From positions 1 to 64,000 of the forward strand of contig JAGLOP010000006.1 in the NCBI GenBank assembly GCA_023138835.1: DNA of 64,000 nucleotides, in the 5' to 3' direction. The notes beneath the pieces are model-generated. The model worked only from the letters and a program-made list of their open reading frames with translations. It ran no database searches and was not told where the DNA came from. Every line of letters starts with the position of its first letter. Positions within the stretch are counted from its first letter, which is position 1. Shown in pieces: positions 24,668-34,544 of this stretch. The position numbers and the translations under genes were made by a program. This stretch comes from Arcobacteraceae bacterium (GTDB lineage Bacteria > Campylobacterota > Campylobacteria > Campylobacterales > Arcobacteraceae).

Positions 24668-25897
24668 ATGGCAGTATTAGTAAAAGAGGCATTAAATTTA
24701 ATAGAACAACATATATCTAATACCGGTTATGAAATTGTAACTATTGAACAATCAGTGGGAAGAATATCTGCCCAAGAAATACTTGCAACCTATTTAATGC
24801 CGCGATTTAATAATTCAGCTATGGACGGTTATGGAGTTAAACTTGACGATGCCGGTAAAAGTATTACAGTTATTGAAACAATTTTAGCCGGAAGTGAGAA
24901 ACTTATAAATATTCAAAATGGACAATGTATAAAAATTATGACAGGTGCCAGAGTACCTAAAAGTGTAAATGCAATTGTACCTCAAGAATTAATAGATATT
25001 TTAGATGACGGTAATATAAAATTACCTACGGATATTAAACTAAATTCACATATTAGATTTATTGGAGAAGATATTCAAGATGGTGAGCTTTTAATAAATA
25101 TTGGAGATGAAATAAATTCTGCAAAAATAACTTTGCTATCTTCTCAAGGTATCACACATATAAAAGTTTATAAAAAACCTAAAGTTGTCGTATTTGCCAG
25201 TGGTGAAGAGTTGAAATTACACTATGATAAATATATAGAAGAGTATCAACTATTTAATTCGAACACACCAACTTTAATAGCACGAGCACAAGAACTTGGC
25301 TGTGATGTAACTTTTGTTGGTATGGCAAAAGATTGTGTTGAGAGCTTAAAAGAACTTATTGTCAACTCTTTAGATGCTGATTTAATTATTACCAGCGGCG
25401 GGGTTAGTGTTGGGGAGGCTGATTTTACAAAAGAAGCTTTTGATGCTCTAGATATGAAAACTATTTTCAACGGCATTGTTATTAAACCTGGAAAACCAAC
25501 TATTTTAGGAAAAATTAAAAACACTACTATTTTAAATTTACCTGGAAATCCACTGGCATCTTCACTTATATTTGAACTATTTGGGAAAATAGTGGTTCAA
25601 AAATTAAGTGGCAGTAAAAATATTTATCATAATATAATCAAAACAAAACTGTCACAGAATCTCAACAATAAAAAAGGTAGAATTACTATCATACCTGGAG
25701 ATTTTGATGGAGAATTTTTTATACCCTCACGTAAAAGAAGTCCCGGAATGGTAAGTGTATTAGGTCATTGTAACAGTATGATTGTACTTGATGAGAATGT
25801 TGAACTTTTAAACGACAATCAAGCAGTTAATATTTTACCGATTAACTGGAAATTTTTTACACAAAATGAAAGAGATTTTTTAACTTATGATAAATAA
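24668..25897 (+). CDS. moeA: Molybdopterin molybdenumtransferase
   Basis: Inserts molybdate into adenylated molybdopterin to finish molybdenum cofactor. Family blocks are [14 protein letters not shown] near residue 43, [19 protein letters not shown] near 100, [13 protein letters not shown] near 245 and [12 protein letters not shown] near 275. NLPGNPLAS follows. At 409 residues it is full length with the C-terminal domain IV. It has an AGGAAG site before the ATG. The last 11 nt overlap queC, so the two are co-translated, although they serve different pathways. Confidence 0.95.
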   Translation: MAVLVKEALNLIEQHISNTGYEIVTIEQSVGRISAQEILATYLMPRFNNSAMDGYGVKLDDAGKSITVIETILAGSEKLINIQNGQCIKIMTGARVPKSVNAIVPQELIDILDDGNIKLPTDIKLNSHIRFIGEDIQDGELLINIGDEINSAKITLLSSQGITHIKVYKKPKVVVFASGEELKLHYDKYIEEYQLFNSNTPTLIARAQELGCDVTFVGMAKDCVESLKELIVNSLDADLIITSGGVSVGEADFTKEAFDALDMKTIFNGIVIKPGKPTILGKIKNTTILNLPGNPLASSLIFELFGKIVVQKLSGSKNIYHNIIKTKLSQNLNNKKGRITIIPGDFDGEFFIPSRKRSPGMVSVLGHCNSMIVLDENVELLNDNQAVNILPINWKFFTQNERDFLTYDK

Positions 25898-26558
25898 TAA
25901 AAAAGCAGTATCTATCTTAAGCGGTGGTATGGACTCAACTTTAGCATCATTTATAGCAAAGAATGACGGCTATGAGATTGTAGCGGTTCATTTTAATTAT
26001 GGACAAAGAACACAACAAAAAGAGCTAGAAGCTTTTAGAAATATTTGTAAAGCTTTAGATGTAAAAGAAAAATATGAGATAGATATACCATTCTTTACTG
26101 ATATTGGAGCAAGTGCTTTAACTGATAAAACTATTCAAGTGCCAACTTCCGGCATAGAAGATGGAGTACCTGTTACTTATGTACCGTTTAGAAATGGAAT
26201 ATTTTTAAGTATTGCTACTGCTGTTGCAGAGAAAGAAGGTGCCGAAGCTGTTTTTATAGGTGTTGTTGAAGAAGACAGCAGTGGATATCCTGATTGTACT
26301 GATACATTTATAAATAAAATGCAAGATGCAATGAACCAAGGGACAAAAGAAGAAACACAATTAAAAATTATTACTCCTTTAGTTCACTTAAAAAAAGAAG
26401 ATATTGTAAAAAAATCAATGGAGTTAAATGTGCCGTTAGAATTAACTTGGAGTTGCTATGCCAATGAAGACAAGGCTTGCGGAGTTTGTGATAGTTGCAG
26501 ACTTAGACTAAAAGGTTTTAAAGAAGCTAACTTTAAAGATTTGATTGAATATTATTAA
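25887..26558 (+). CDS. queC: 7-cyano-7-deazaguanine synthase
   Basis: ATP- and ammonia-dependent enzyme that makes preQ0 on the way to queuosine. The PP-loop SGGMDSTLA (residues 12-20) binds ATP. The C-terminal zinc site is formed by [19 protein letters not shown], with four Cys. The [12 protein letters not shown] block near 38 is also typical. At 223 residues the size is normal. It is the distal gene of the moeA-queC pair. Confidence 0.95.
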   Translation: MINNKKAVSILSGGMDSTLASFIAKNDGYEIVAVHFNYGQRTQQKELEAFRNICKALDVKEKYEIDIPFFTDIGASALTDKTIQVPTSGIEDGVPVTYVPFRNGIFLSIATAVAEKEGAEAVFIGVVEEDSSGYPDCTDTFINKMQDAMNQGTKEETQLKIITPLVHLKKEDIVKKSMELNVPLELTWSCYANEDKACGVCDSCRLRLKGFKEANFKDLIEYY

Positions 26559-26602
26559 TTTTTATGTTACAATGTATAAAATCAATACGAAGAATTAAAT
26601 AG

Positions 26603-28504
26603 ATGCTTAGTAACCTTTTTGGAAAATCATATACGGTAGAAACATTTAAGAAACTACTGGCTACCAAACCTCCTGACTTGAAGGAGATAAAAGAAGCTTT
26701 AAGCAGGGGAGTAGATGTTAATTCTCTTGATGAAAAAGATGAGACTTTTTTACATTATGCTATTAAAAAAAATTTACCTACTTGTGCAAAAGTGCTCATT
26801 GAAGCCGGTATTGATGTAAATAGAAAAGACAGTAATAACAACTATCCAATATATACAGCTATTGATAAAGGTAACAGACTTATTACTCAAGCTCTTTTGT
26901 CATCAAAAAAGGTCAATGTAAATAAATTAAAAGACAATAGAACTTTATTGCAAGATGCTGTACTAAACGGTAATAAGAACATCGTTAATATGCTGTTAAA
27001 AACAGATATAGATATTAACCATATTGATGCAAGGGGTAGAAATGTAGCTTTTGATGCAATATTAAATGGTAATGAAAGAATTATAGATACAGTTTTAGAG
27101 ATTGAAGATTTAAATCTTAATAGTGTAGATTTTCAATCACGAACTATTTTACATCAAAAGAATGTAATTGAAGATGACAAATTAGCAAAAAAATTAATTA
27201 TAGGTGGTGCAGATCCTACTATACTTGATGGCGATGAAAAAAGTTATTTATTGCACGCAGCTTTACGAGGTATTGAAACAGATGAAATTATAGATATTAT
27301 TATTGATAACGGTTTTGATATTAATACACCGGTTAGAAATAAAAATTCAATTTTAATGGAGTTAATGTTTGCTTTTACAAAATTAAGTGCTGCTGAGAGT
27401 CATAGAAGAGACAATCTAATGTCAATGGCAAACAAGCTTGTGAAAAAAGGAATTGATGTTAATGCAATTAATGATAAAGGTGAAACAGTACTATTTGATG
27501 CAATAAAAAAACTTGATATTGAAGCTTGTGCTTTTTTAATAAAAGAGGGAACACCTTTAAATGTTGTAAATAACGAAGGAGATACTGTATTATCTGAAAT
27601 TATATACAGAGGTATTAGAGCTTTGGATATAATTTATTTATTGATAAAACATGGTGCTGATGTAACTTATAAAAATAAATATCAACAAAGTATTATAGAG
27701 ATATTAAATGAACTTATTTTATATATACATGGCAATATAGATATTATATATGTACCTGAGGGTAAAATTAATAAAAATGGACAATATGTAAGGCTGCTTA
27801 AAGAGATGTTGGATTTATCAAAATATGATGTTAATACAATATCATCAGAAGGTGAACCTTTATTCTTTAAATCACTGCTATTTGGCAATAGAGCATTATT
27901 TTCTCTTTATTGTCAATATGATGTTAATATTAATGCAGTCAATATCAGAGGCAATAGTATTTTTTCTAGATATGTAGGTAAAATGGCATCATGGGAAACT
28001 TTACCAAAAGATTTCAGAGAAGTTGTTATAATGTTACTTGATAAAAAAGTTAATGTTAATAGGCAAGATAAAGATGGAAAAACAATGCTTTCAAAATTAA
28101 TTGACTCTGATAATATGAGAGCTTTTAGGATATTATTTGGTGTAACTAAATTTAACTTCTTATTGCAGGACAACAGAGGTTTTACCCTTATTCATGATTG
28201 TATTTCAACCTCAAACCTTACCATTATCAAACTTGTTGACCAATTAGAGCCTAAACTGAAGAATATCCCTGATAATATAGGAATATTACCAATTACATAT
28301 GCTGCGTTATTTGGAAAAGTTGATGTTGTATTAGAGTTGATGAACTTGGAATCAAACTTTAAAAGTAATAAAGTTATTCCAAAAGCGGCAAAACTTAAAT
28401 TGGCTCCACTAGTGGCTAATCTTGAAAAACTTGTAGATGAAGATAGAGATAAACAATATAAATTAGATATACTAAAAGATCAAGTTATGAGAGATTTTAA
28501 ATAA
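26603..28504 (+). CDS. Long ankyrin-repeat protein
   Basis: A 633-residue protein made almost entirely of ankyrin repeats, perhaps 12-14. Repeated marks include TFLHYAIKKNLPTCAKVLIEAGIDVN (given here as type, split across residues 49-74), NGNKNIVNMLLKTDIDIN, LIKHGADVTYKN and TLIHDCISTSNL. Spacing of about 33 residues is kept over much of the length. There is no signal peptide or membrane helix, so it is probably cytoplasmic. The last 45 residues are charged and non-repetitive. It stands alone between queC and era with its own TACAAT-like promoter. Its binding partner cannot be inferred. Confidence 0.85.
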   Translation: MLSNLFGKSYTVETFKKLLATKPPDLKEIKEALSRGVDVNSLDEKDETFLHYAIKKNLPTCAKVLIEAGIDVNRKDSNNNYPIYTAIDKGNRLITQALLSSKKVNVNKLKDNRTLLQDAVLNGNKNIVNMLLKTDIDINHIDARGRNVAFDAILNGNERIIDTVLEIEDLNLNSVDFQSRTILHQKNVIEDDKLAKKLIIGGADPTILDGDEKSYLLHAALRGIETDEIIDIIIDNGFDINTPVRNKNSILMELMFAFTKLSAAESHRRDNLMSMANKLVKKGIDVNAINDKGETVLFDAIKKLDIEACAFLIKEGTPLNVVNNEGDTVLSEIIYRGIRALDIIYLLIKHGADVTYKNKYQQSIIEILNELILYIHGNIDIIYVPEGKINKNGQYVRLLKEMLDLSKYDVNTISSEGEPLFFKSLLFGNRALFSLYCQYDVNINAVNIRGNSIFSRYVGKMASWETLPKDFREVVIMLLDKKVNVNRQDKDGKTMLSKLIDSDNMRAFRILFGVTKFNFLLQDNRGFTLIHDCISTSNLTIIKLVDQLEPKLKNIPDNIGILPITYAALFGKVDVVLELMNLESNFKSNKVIPKAAKLKLAPLVANLEKLVDEDRDKQYKLDILKDQVMRDFK

Positions 28505-28566
28505 ATTAAATTGTTAAAAAAATATAAAAAGAAAAGATAATAAAATGATGACTAAAGGGAATTGCT

Positions 28567-29451
28567 ATGCACACTAAATGCGGATATGTTTCAACAATAG
28601 GTAGACCAAATGCAGGTAAGAGTTCACTTCTTAACTGGCTGGTTGGTGAAAAGATTACAATGGTTTCTCACAAAGCAAATGCTACACGAAAGAGATCAAA
28701 TGTAATAGTGATGCACAAAGATGACCAAATTGTATTTGTAGATACTCCCGGTCTTCACGAGCAAGAAAAACTAATCAATCAATTTATGCTAGCAGAGGCT
28801 TTAAAGGCTATGGGTGATTGTGATTTAATTTTATTTTTAGCTCCGGTTACTGATAAAATTTGTCATTATGAAGATTTTTTAGAGAAAAATAAAAAGAATA
28901 CTAAACATATCCTACTGCTTACAAAAACTGATTTTGTAGAACAAAAAGAGATATTTGAAAAAATGGCTGAATATGAGAAATATAAGGATAGATATGAATG
29001 TATTATCCCTGTATCTATTAAAAAAGGGAAAAAACAAGCTGATATTTTAGATGAAGTTGTAAAATATCTACCTGAACATCCGTATTTATTTGACCCTGAA
29101 ATTTTAACTGATACTCATTTACGAGAAATTTATAAAGAATTTATCAGAGAATCAATTTTTGAAAATATCAGTGACGAAATACCTTATGAAGCTGATGTTG
29201 TAATTGATACAGTTGAAGAGAAAAAAAATATCGATGTGATTAAAGCTACAATAGTAGTAGAAAAATCAAGCCAAAAAGGGATGATAATAGGTAAAGGTGC
29301 AACTGCAATTAAAAGAATTGGCAGAGATGCCAGAGCCAAAATAGAAAAATTAACTCAAAAGAAAGTTTATCTAGAACTATTTGTTTCAGTAAAAAAAGGC
29401 TGGAGTAAAAATAAAGACGGATTAAAAGAGATGGGCTATCATTTAGATTGA
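28567..29451 (+). CDS. era: GTPase Era
   Basis: Essential GTPase that binds the 3' end of 16S rRNA in 30S assembly. The G1 loop GRPNAGKSS is at about 12-20, the G3 box DTPG near 60 and the G4 box TKTD near 119. The C-terminal KH domain carries GMIIGKGATAIKRIGRDAR near 238-256. At 294 residues it is full length. An AAAGGG site precedes the ATG. Its stop codon overlaps the TTG start of the following phosphodiesterase gene. Confidence 0.96.
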   Translation: MHTKCGYVSTIGRPNAGKSSLLNWLVGEKITMVSHKANATRKRSNVIVMHKDDQIVFVDTPGLHEQEKLINQFMLAEALKAMGDCDLILFLAPVTDKICHYEDFLEKNKKNTKHILLLTKTDFVEQKEIFEKMAEYEKYKDRYECIIPVSIKKGKKQADILDEVVKYLPEHPYLFDPEILTDTHLREIYKEFIRESIFENISDEIPYEADVVIDTVEEKKNIDVIKATIVVEKSSQKGMIIGKGATAIKRIGRDARAKIEKLTQKKVYLELFVSVKKGWSKNKDGLKEMGYHLD

Positions 29452-31421
29452 CAAACAATACGAAAAAAACCAGCTATACAAAAATAACAGCAAAGATAAT
29501 GGTTGTTACACTCTTTATAACCTTGATGTTTGCATATATTTATGGTGAATACCTAAAAACTAAATCTATAAAATCTTTATCAAAATCAGATGCAAAACAA
29601 ACCAGTATGTTGGTATTCGAATCTCTATATTCAGCTATGGAAAAAGGATGGACAAAAGAAGATTTAAAAAAAATTATTCAAAGATTAAACAATGTAAATG
29701 AAGATTTGAAAATAAATGTTTACAGGTCAAAAGTTGTCTCCGATAAATTTGGAATTATACAAAATGATGAAAATATAATAAAAAGCAATAAAGATGTAGC
29801 AAAAGCCATAAAAGGTGAAGAGATACTAAATATTCTTGATAATGACCATATTGAATATTTTTATCCCATAATTGCAAAACAAAATTGTTTAGCATGTCAT
29901 ACAAATGCAAATATCAAAGATATATTAGGTGTAATAACCGTAGCTTATCCTGTCGTTGATTTAAAAGTTTCATTAAATGATATGATAAACTTTTTTGTCA
30001 TTTTCATTGTAGTTTTTTCAATTTTCTTGTTTTTAGTACTTTTTATAGAATTTGATACATATTTATTAAAACCTATTAAAAACTTTGTAAGTACTATTAA
30101 TAATATCTCCTCAAGCCATGACATAACCAAACGAATAGAATTGGATAATAATGTTGAAGAGATAAATTCTATGCAAATAGTATTTAATAATATGCTGGAC
30201 TCTATTGAGTTTCAATTTTATAATGATAACCTTACAAAACTGCCAAATAGAAAAAAACTACTAGAGATACTAGATAAAAAAGAAGGTTATGTATTTTTAA
30301 TTATAAATATTGATAATTTTCAAGGAATAAATGATTTATATGGAAATAGTGAAGGGGATGTGGTTTTAAAAGAATTTGCCTTATTTCTCAAAACTAAAAT
30401 ACCAAAAGAGTGTAAGTTATTTAGACTTCATGCAGATGAATTTGGTATGTTATTTTCTAAAAATTTTGATTTAGAATTTTTTGATAAATTTACAGAAATA
30501 CTAATTGAAGATGCAAGTCACACCAGATTTGATTTAGATAATGGGAAAAAAGGTATCTTTTTAAATTGTACCATAGGTATTTCTCACGGTGACCACTCTT
30601 TACTTATAAATGCAGATATTGCGCTAAAACTTGCTAAAAAAAGAAAAAAAGACCATCTTGTATATGACCCGTCAATGCAACTTGAACACGAATATGAACA
30701 AAACTTAAAATGGACAAAAAGAATAAAAGATGCAATTAAAAATGATAAGATCATCTCTTTATTTCAACCAATTGTTGATTGTAAAACACAAAAGATTGTA
30801 AAATATGAATCATTGATGAGGATGGTTGATGATAATGGTGAATATATTTCACCTGCATTCTTTTTGGATTTGGCGAAAAAAAACAAGCTATATCATGAAC
30901 TTACAAAAATAATTTTAAATAAAACTTTTAATATATTTGAAAAATTACCTTATATGGTATCTATAAACTTATCTGTTGATGATATTTTAGATAATGAGAT
31001 TGTATCTCTAATAAAAACAAGATTATCCAAGAGTGATATAGGGAAAAAAATAGTTTTTGAGATTATTGAATCTGAGGGTATTGAAAACTTTGAAAAAGTA
31101 GTTAAATTTATAGATGAAGTTAAAGAATTTGGCTGTGAAATATCTATTGATGATTTTGGAACAGGCTACTCAAACTTTGAATATCTTATGAAACTTAAAG
31201 TTGATTATATAAAAATAGATTCTTCTATGATTAAAAATATTGATTCTAACAAAGAATCAGAGATAATAACAGAAACTATTGTAGCTTTTGCAAAAAAATT
31301 AAATATTAAAACAATAGGTGAATTTGTTTATTCTAAAAGTGTATTTGATAAAGTTGTTGATGTTGGTGTAGATTACGCACAAGGGTATTATTTTGGAGAG
31401 CCTACAGTATTGGATAATTAG
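29448..31421 (+). CDS. c-di-GMP phosphodiesterase with periplasmic haem-c sensor (HAMP-GGDEF-EAL)
   Basis: A 657-residue inner-membrane signalling protein. Helix 1 (about 17-35) and helix 2 (about 178-202) enclose a periplasmic DUF3365/Tll0287-like domain with CLACH near residue 146, which would bind a c-type haem. HAMP follows (about 203-258). The GGDEF domain is degenerate (HADEF). The EAL domain (about 425-655) keeps the catalytic set: ESL in place of EAL, NLS, EIIES, DDFGTG, KID, GEF and QGYYFG. It probably degrades c-di-GMP under redox or gas control. The TTG start overlaps the era stop; without it the first Met is at residue 18, inside helix 1. Confidence 0.87.
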   Translation: MTNNTKKTSYTKITAKIMVVTLFITLMFAYIYGEYLKTKSIKSLSKSDAKQTSMLVFESLYSAMEKGWTKEDLKKIIQRLNNVNEDLKINVYRSKVVSDKFGIIQNDENIIKSNKDVAKAIKGEEILNILDNDHIEYFYPIIAKQNCLACHTNANIKDILGVITVAYPVVDLKVSLNDMINFFVIFIVVFSIFLFLVLFIEFDTYLLKPIKNFVSTINNISSSHDITKRIELDNNVEEINSMQIVFNNMLDSIEFQFYNDNLTKLPNRKKLLEILDKKEGYVFLIINIDNFQGINDLYGNSEGDVVLKEFALFLKTKIPKECKLFRLHADEFGMLFSKNFDLEFFDKFTEILIEDASHTRFDLDNGKKGIFLNCTIGISHGDHSLLINADIALKLAKKRKKDHLVYDPSMQLEHEYEQNLKWTKRIKDAIKNDKIISLFQPIVDCKTQKIVKYESLMRMVDDNGEYISPAFFLDLAKKNKLYHELTKIILNKTFNIFEKLPYMVSINLSVDDILDNEIVSLIKTRLSKSDIGKKIVFEIIESEGIENFEKVVKFIDEVKEFGCEISIDDFGTGYSNFEYLMKLKVDYIKIDSSMIKNIDSNKESEIITETIVAFAKKLNIKTIGEFVYSKSVFDKVVDVGVDYAQGYYFGEPTVLDN

Positions 31422-31442
31422 AAAAAATAAATTTTTTTAAAG

Positions 31443-31464
31443 TGTGACGCAAACTGTGACGCAA
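31443..31464. promoter_or_regulatory. Tandem decamer repeat upstream of the secretion-like operon
   Basis: TGTGACGCAA occurs twice with a 12-nt period, ending 35 nt before the first operon start. GC content is high for the surrounding spacer. It looks like a two-site operator or a promoter-proximal activator site. The regulator is unknown. Confidence 0.5.
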
Positions 31465-31499
31465 TAAAGATATTGTATATCTACAAAGAGGTATATATT

Positions 31500-32408
31500 A
31501 TGTCAAATATAAATTTTAACTTTATAACCACTTCCAAAATACAAATAGTTACGATTAGTGTAACAGAAAAAATAAATTCACAATTTTTACAAGAATTTCT
31601 AAAAACCACTTTAGAATCTAAAAATATTCTAACAGATAATACTACTCTAATATGGCATAGTTTTATTGAAGAGATTAATTTATATGAAATATATGTTATT
31701 AACAGTACAAACAATGATATTGATATTTATCCAGCTGTTTTAAGTCAATTTTATGATAATACTAAAGGAAAAGATACTATTGATTTATTTATTTTAAATG
31801 ACTTTTTTGCTGTTTATAAATATGGTAAACTGTATTGTTTTAAAAGTGTAAAAGACTCTTCAACTGAAGATATACAAAACTATATTACACAAACTTACAA
31901 ATTAACCTTAGATAACATTATAAAATATGATGATGCTAAATTTAGTGAGCTTCTGAATTCATATAAAATCAATAAACAACACAAAAAGAAACCTCAATTT
32001 ATTAATCTAAAGCAAAATAATTCATTTTTATTATTTATTATTTTTTCCTTTTCTTGCATAGTGAGTTTTCTTTTTATTTTATTTAACACTTATAATCATA
32101 ACTTACAAAATATGGATAATAAGTTATTAAAGCTACAAATAAAATATGACAAACTTAAAAACAAAAAAATTACTTATGAAAAGATTGCACCAAAATTAAT
32201 AGAAATATTTAAATATATCAAATTAGAAAACATAATTACTCAAAAAATAAACTATGAAAAGCATAAAATAAAATTAGATTTATTACATCAAGATGAAACA
32301 AAATTATTAAATTTTTTAACTATATACAATGACAAAATTTTTATAGAAAATATTGAATTTATAAAAAAAGATAAATTATATAAAATGGTTGTAAAAATTG
32401 CAATTTAA
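31500..32408 (+). CDS. GspL/PilN-like inner-membrane assembly protein
   Basis: No confident named family. The 302-residue protein has a cytoplasmic N-terminal domain with strand-rich segments such as IDLFILNDFFAVYKY. One membrane helix lies at about 173-197, then a lysine-rich coiled coil and a small periplasmic domain. This bitopic layout matches GspL/PilM-PilN proteins of type II secretion and type IV pilus machines. Context supports that: a PilO/GspM-like gene and a GspE-type ATPase follow with overlaps. The ATG at 31500 is preceded by AAAGAGG; a start 27 nt upstream is less likely. Confidence 0.65.
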   Translation: MSNINFNFITTSKIQIVTISVTEKINSQFLQEFLKTTLESKNILTDNTTLIWHSFIEEINLYEIYVINSTNNDIDIYPAVLSQFYDNTKGKDTIDLFILNDFFAVYKYGKLYCFKSVKDSSTEDIQNYITQTYKLTLDNIIKYDDAKFSELLNSYKINKQHKKKPQFINLKQNNSFLLFIIFSFSCIVSFLFILFNTYNHNLQNMDNKLLKLQIKYDKLKNKKITYEKIAPKLIEIFKYIKLENIITQKINYEKHKIKLDLLHQDETKLLNFLTIYNDKIFIENIEFIKKDKLYKMVVKIAI

Positions 32409-33081
32409 ATATTATTTTAGTCACTTATCTATAAAAGAAAAAGTCTTGGCATTTTTAATTATTCCATTGCTTTTATTTTTACTCTTCTCAATAATTGAAG
32501 AGTCTTTTTTAAGCCAAAATAATATAAATATGCAAAAGCAAATTAAAGTAGTAAAATCAGCAATTAAAAAACTAAAATTTAATATCAGTAAACCTAATAA
32601 TATCTCCACCATTAAGTTTATAGAAAACATAGCAACTCATTTCAAAATTCAAATATCAAGCATTAAAATTAATAAATCTTATTTTGACATTAAAACTATG
32701 GGAAACTATCAAAGTAGTATAAACTTTTTAATATATATTGAACAAAATATGAAAACTAAATCATTACAAATATATAAGGATGGCACAAATACCATAATGC
32801 AAGGTAAATTCAAAATAAATAAATTATCCAATATAGACGATTTAACACCAGTAAAAAATATACCAAATCCATTTATTCAAATTAAACAACGGACTACTGT
32901 AGCACAAAATAGTCCATTAAAGTTAGTGGCAATTTTTGACCAAACAGTATGTATAAACGATAAATGGTATAAAAAAAATGACATAGTTGATAAATATACA
33001 ATTAAAGAAATTTTTACAAATCATATTGAATTAACTAAAAATCATAAAATCATAAAGCTGGAGATATATAAAAATGAATAG
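32398..33081 (+). CDS. PilO/GspM-like inner-membrane protein with PilP/GspC-like tail
   Basis: A 227-residue bitopic protein: short cytoplasmic start, membrane helix at about 15-37, coiled coil, then a periplasmic ferredoxin-like region. The C-terminal 45 residues (CINDKWYKKNDIVDKYTI and IKLEIYK) resemble the small beta domain of PilP/GspC proteins, in which a repeated Y-x-G/N-D-x-V pattern is typical. It starts at a TTG overlapping the previous gene by 11 nt and overlaps the ATPase gene by 8 nt. Identification is by architecture and neighbours, not by a strong motif. Confidence 0.6.
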   Translation: MQFKYYFSHLSIKEKVLAFLIIPLLLFLLFSIIEESFLSQNNINMQKQIKVVKSAIKKLKFNISKPNNISTIKFIENIATHFKIQISSIKINKSYFDIKTMGNYQSSINFLIYIEQNMKTKSLQIYKDGTNTIMQGKFKINKLSNIDDLTPVKNIPNPFIQIKQRTTVAQNSPLKLVAIFDQTVCINDKWYKKNDIVDKYTIKEIFTNHIELTKNHKIIKLEIYKNE

Positions 33082-34483
33082 TAATGATATAAATAGTTTT
33101 ATAATAGATTATTCTATTGCTTACGATATAGGTATAGATTTATTAAAAGAACATAATATTTTTCCAATCCAACAGCAAGAATTATTTATATTAGTAGCCA
33201 CAAGTAATAAAACACCTAATGAACCTTTATTAACCACATTTTTCCGAACACCTATTAAATTTCTCCAAGTATCGCATCAAAGTATTCAATTACAAATACA
33301 AAATTTTAATTTACAACATGAGATATATACACTTAGTATAAAAGCTTTAAACAACAGCACCAAGAATGATACAAATAATTCTTATATTTCTGATATGATT
33401 GATAATATAATTTTATTTGCCATAGCTCTTCAAGCTAGTGACATACATATAGAATCATTAAAAGACAGTGTTGTTATTAGATTTAGAATCGATGGGGTTT
33501 TATATCTATATTTCACATTCGAGTATAAGATGTATTCTCTATTTAGCTCAATTCTAAAATTATTTGCTAATTTAGATATATCACAAAGCAGATTACCTCA
33601 AAACGGAAGATTTTCTAAAACTTTTAATGATAATAAAAAAAGCGAAGCTTTTGATTTTAGAATATCAACAATGCCGACTATAAATGGAGAATCAATAGTT
33701 TTAAGAATTTTGGATAATAAAAATTCTAAAGTTACTTTAAGTAATATTGGATTTGATAAATATACTTTTAAAACTTTAAATCAAATTATCCATAATCATC
33801 AAGGGATGATTTTAATAACCGGACCTACAGGAAGTGGGAAAACAACTACTTTATATTCAATTTTAAACACTTTAAATACCACTTCTAAAAAAATAATAAC
33901 CATAGAAGATCCAATTGAATATAATCTTAAAGGGATACAACAAATAAATATAAACGAAGATATTAATCTTGATTATGAGATTGTTTTAAAAAATATTTTA
34001 AGGCAAGATCCAGATGTAATTATGATAGGTGAGATTAGAGATGAAAAAGCTCTAAAAATAGCAATACAAGCCTCACTTACAGGACATCTTGTAATTGCTA
34101 CTTTACATACAAATAATGCTCCTGATACAATCAATAGATTATTAGATTTAAATACCCAGCCATTTTTAATAGCATCAACTTTAAAGGCAATTGTCTCGCA
34201 AAGATTAGTAAGAAAGCTTTGCTGCGAATGTAAAACAGATACAAACAAACCAATAGGTTGTAAAAAATGTAATCTCAGTGGATATGATGGCAGAATAATT
34301 GTCAGTGAACTTTTAAACTGTGATGAAGAAGTATCTGAATATATTACGCAAAAACAAAGTATTCAGACTATTGTTAAATATGCTAAAACCAAAGGATATG
34401 TAAATATTGAGGAAAATACTTTAGCTAAAGTTAAAGCAGGTCTAACTTCTATGGAAGAATTTTATACCAAAGTTCAGATGTAA
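33074..34483 (+). CDS. GspE/PilB-type secretion ATPase
   Basis: Hexameric cytoplasmic ATPase that drives type II secretion or pilus assembly. The Walker A motif GPTGSGKTTT lies near residues 251-260, the Asp box ITIEDPIEY near 276 and the Walker B region DPDVIMIGEIRD near 312. The His box TGHLVIATLHTN follows. The tetracysteine zinc site CCEC...CKKC is at about 383-402. At 469 residues it is shorter than typical GspE because the N-terminal domain is reduced. It ends the three-gene operon and is followed by a terminator. No retraction ATPase, platform protein or secretin gene is nearby. Confidence 0.93.
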   Translation: MNSNDINSFIIDYSIAYDIGIDLLKEHNIFPIQQQELFILVATSNKTPNEPLLTTFFRTPIKFLQVSHQSIQLQIQNFNLQHEIYTLSIKALNNSTKNDTNNSYISDMIDNIILFAIALQASDIHIESLKDSVVIRFRIDGVLYLYFTFEYKMYSLFSSILKLFANLDISQSRLPQNGRFSKTFNDNKKSEAFDFRISTMPTINGESIVLRILDNKNSKVTLSNIGFDKYTFKTLNQIIHNHQGMILITGPTGSGKTTTLYSILNTLNTTSKKIITIEDPIEYNLKGIQQININEDINLDYEIVLKNILRQDPDVIMIGEIRDEKALKIAIQASLTGHLVIATLHTNNAPDTINRLLDLNTQPFLIASTLKAIVSQRLVRKLCCECKTDTNKPIGCKKCNLSGYDGRIIVSELLNCDEEVSEYITQKQSIQTIVKYAKTKGYVNIEENTLAKVKAGLTSMEEFYTKVQM

Positions 34484-34512
34484 AAAGTGACTTTAAATTA
34501 AATTCACTTTTT
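34482..34512. terminator. Bidirectional terminator between the GspE-like gene and mrp
   Basis: AAAAAGTGA pairs with TCACTTTTT around a 13-nt AT loop, just after the GspE-like stop and before the convergent mrp stop. The A-run and T-run flanks allow termination from either side. Confidence 0.7.
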
Positions 34513-34544
34513 ACACAACCCTACTTTAAAAAAATCAAAAGCTG

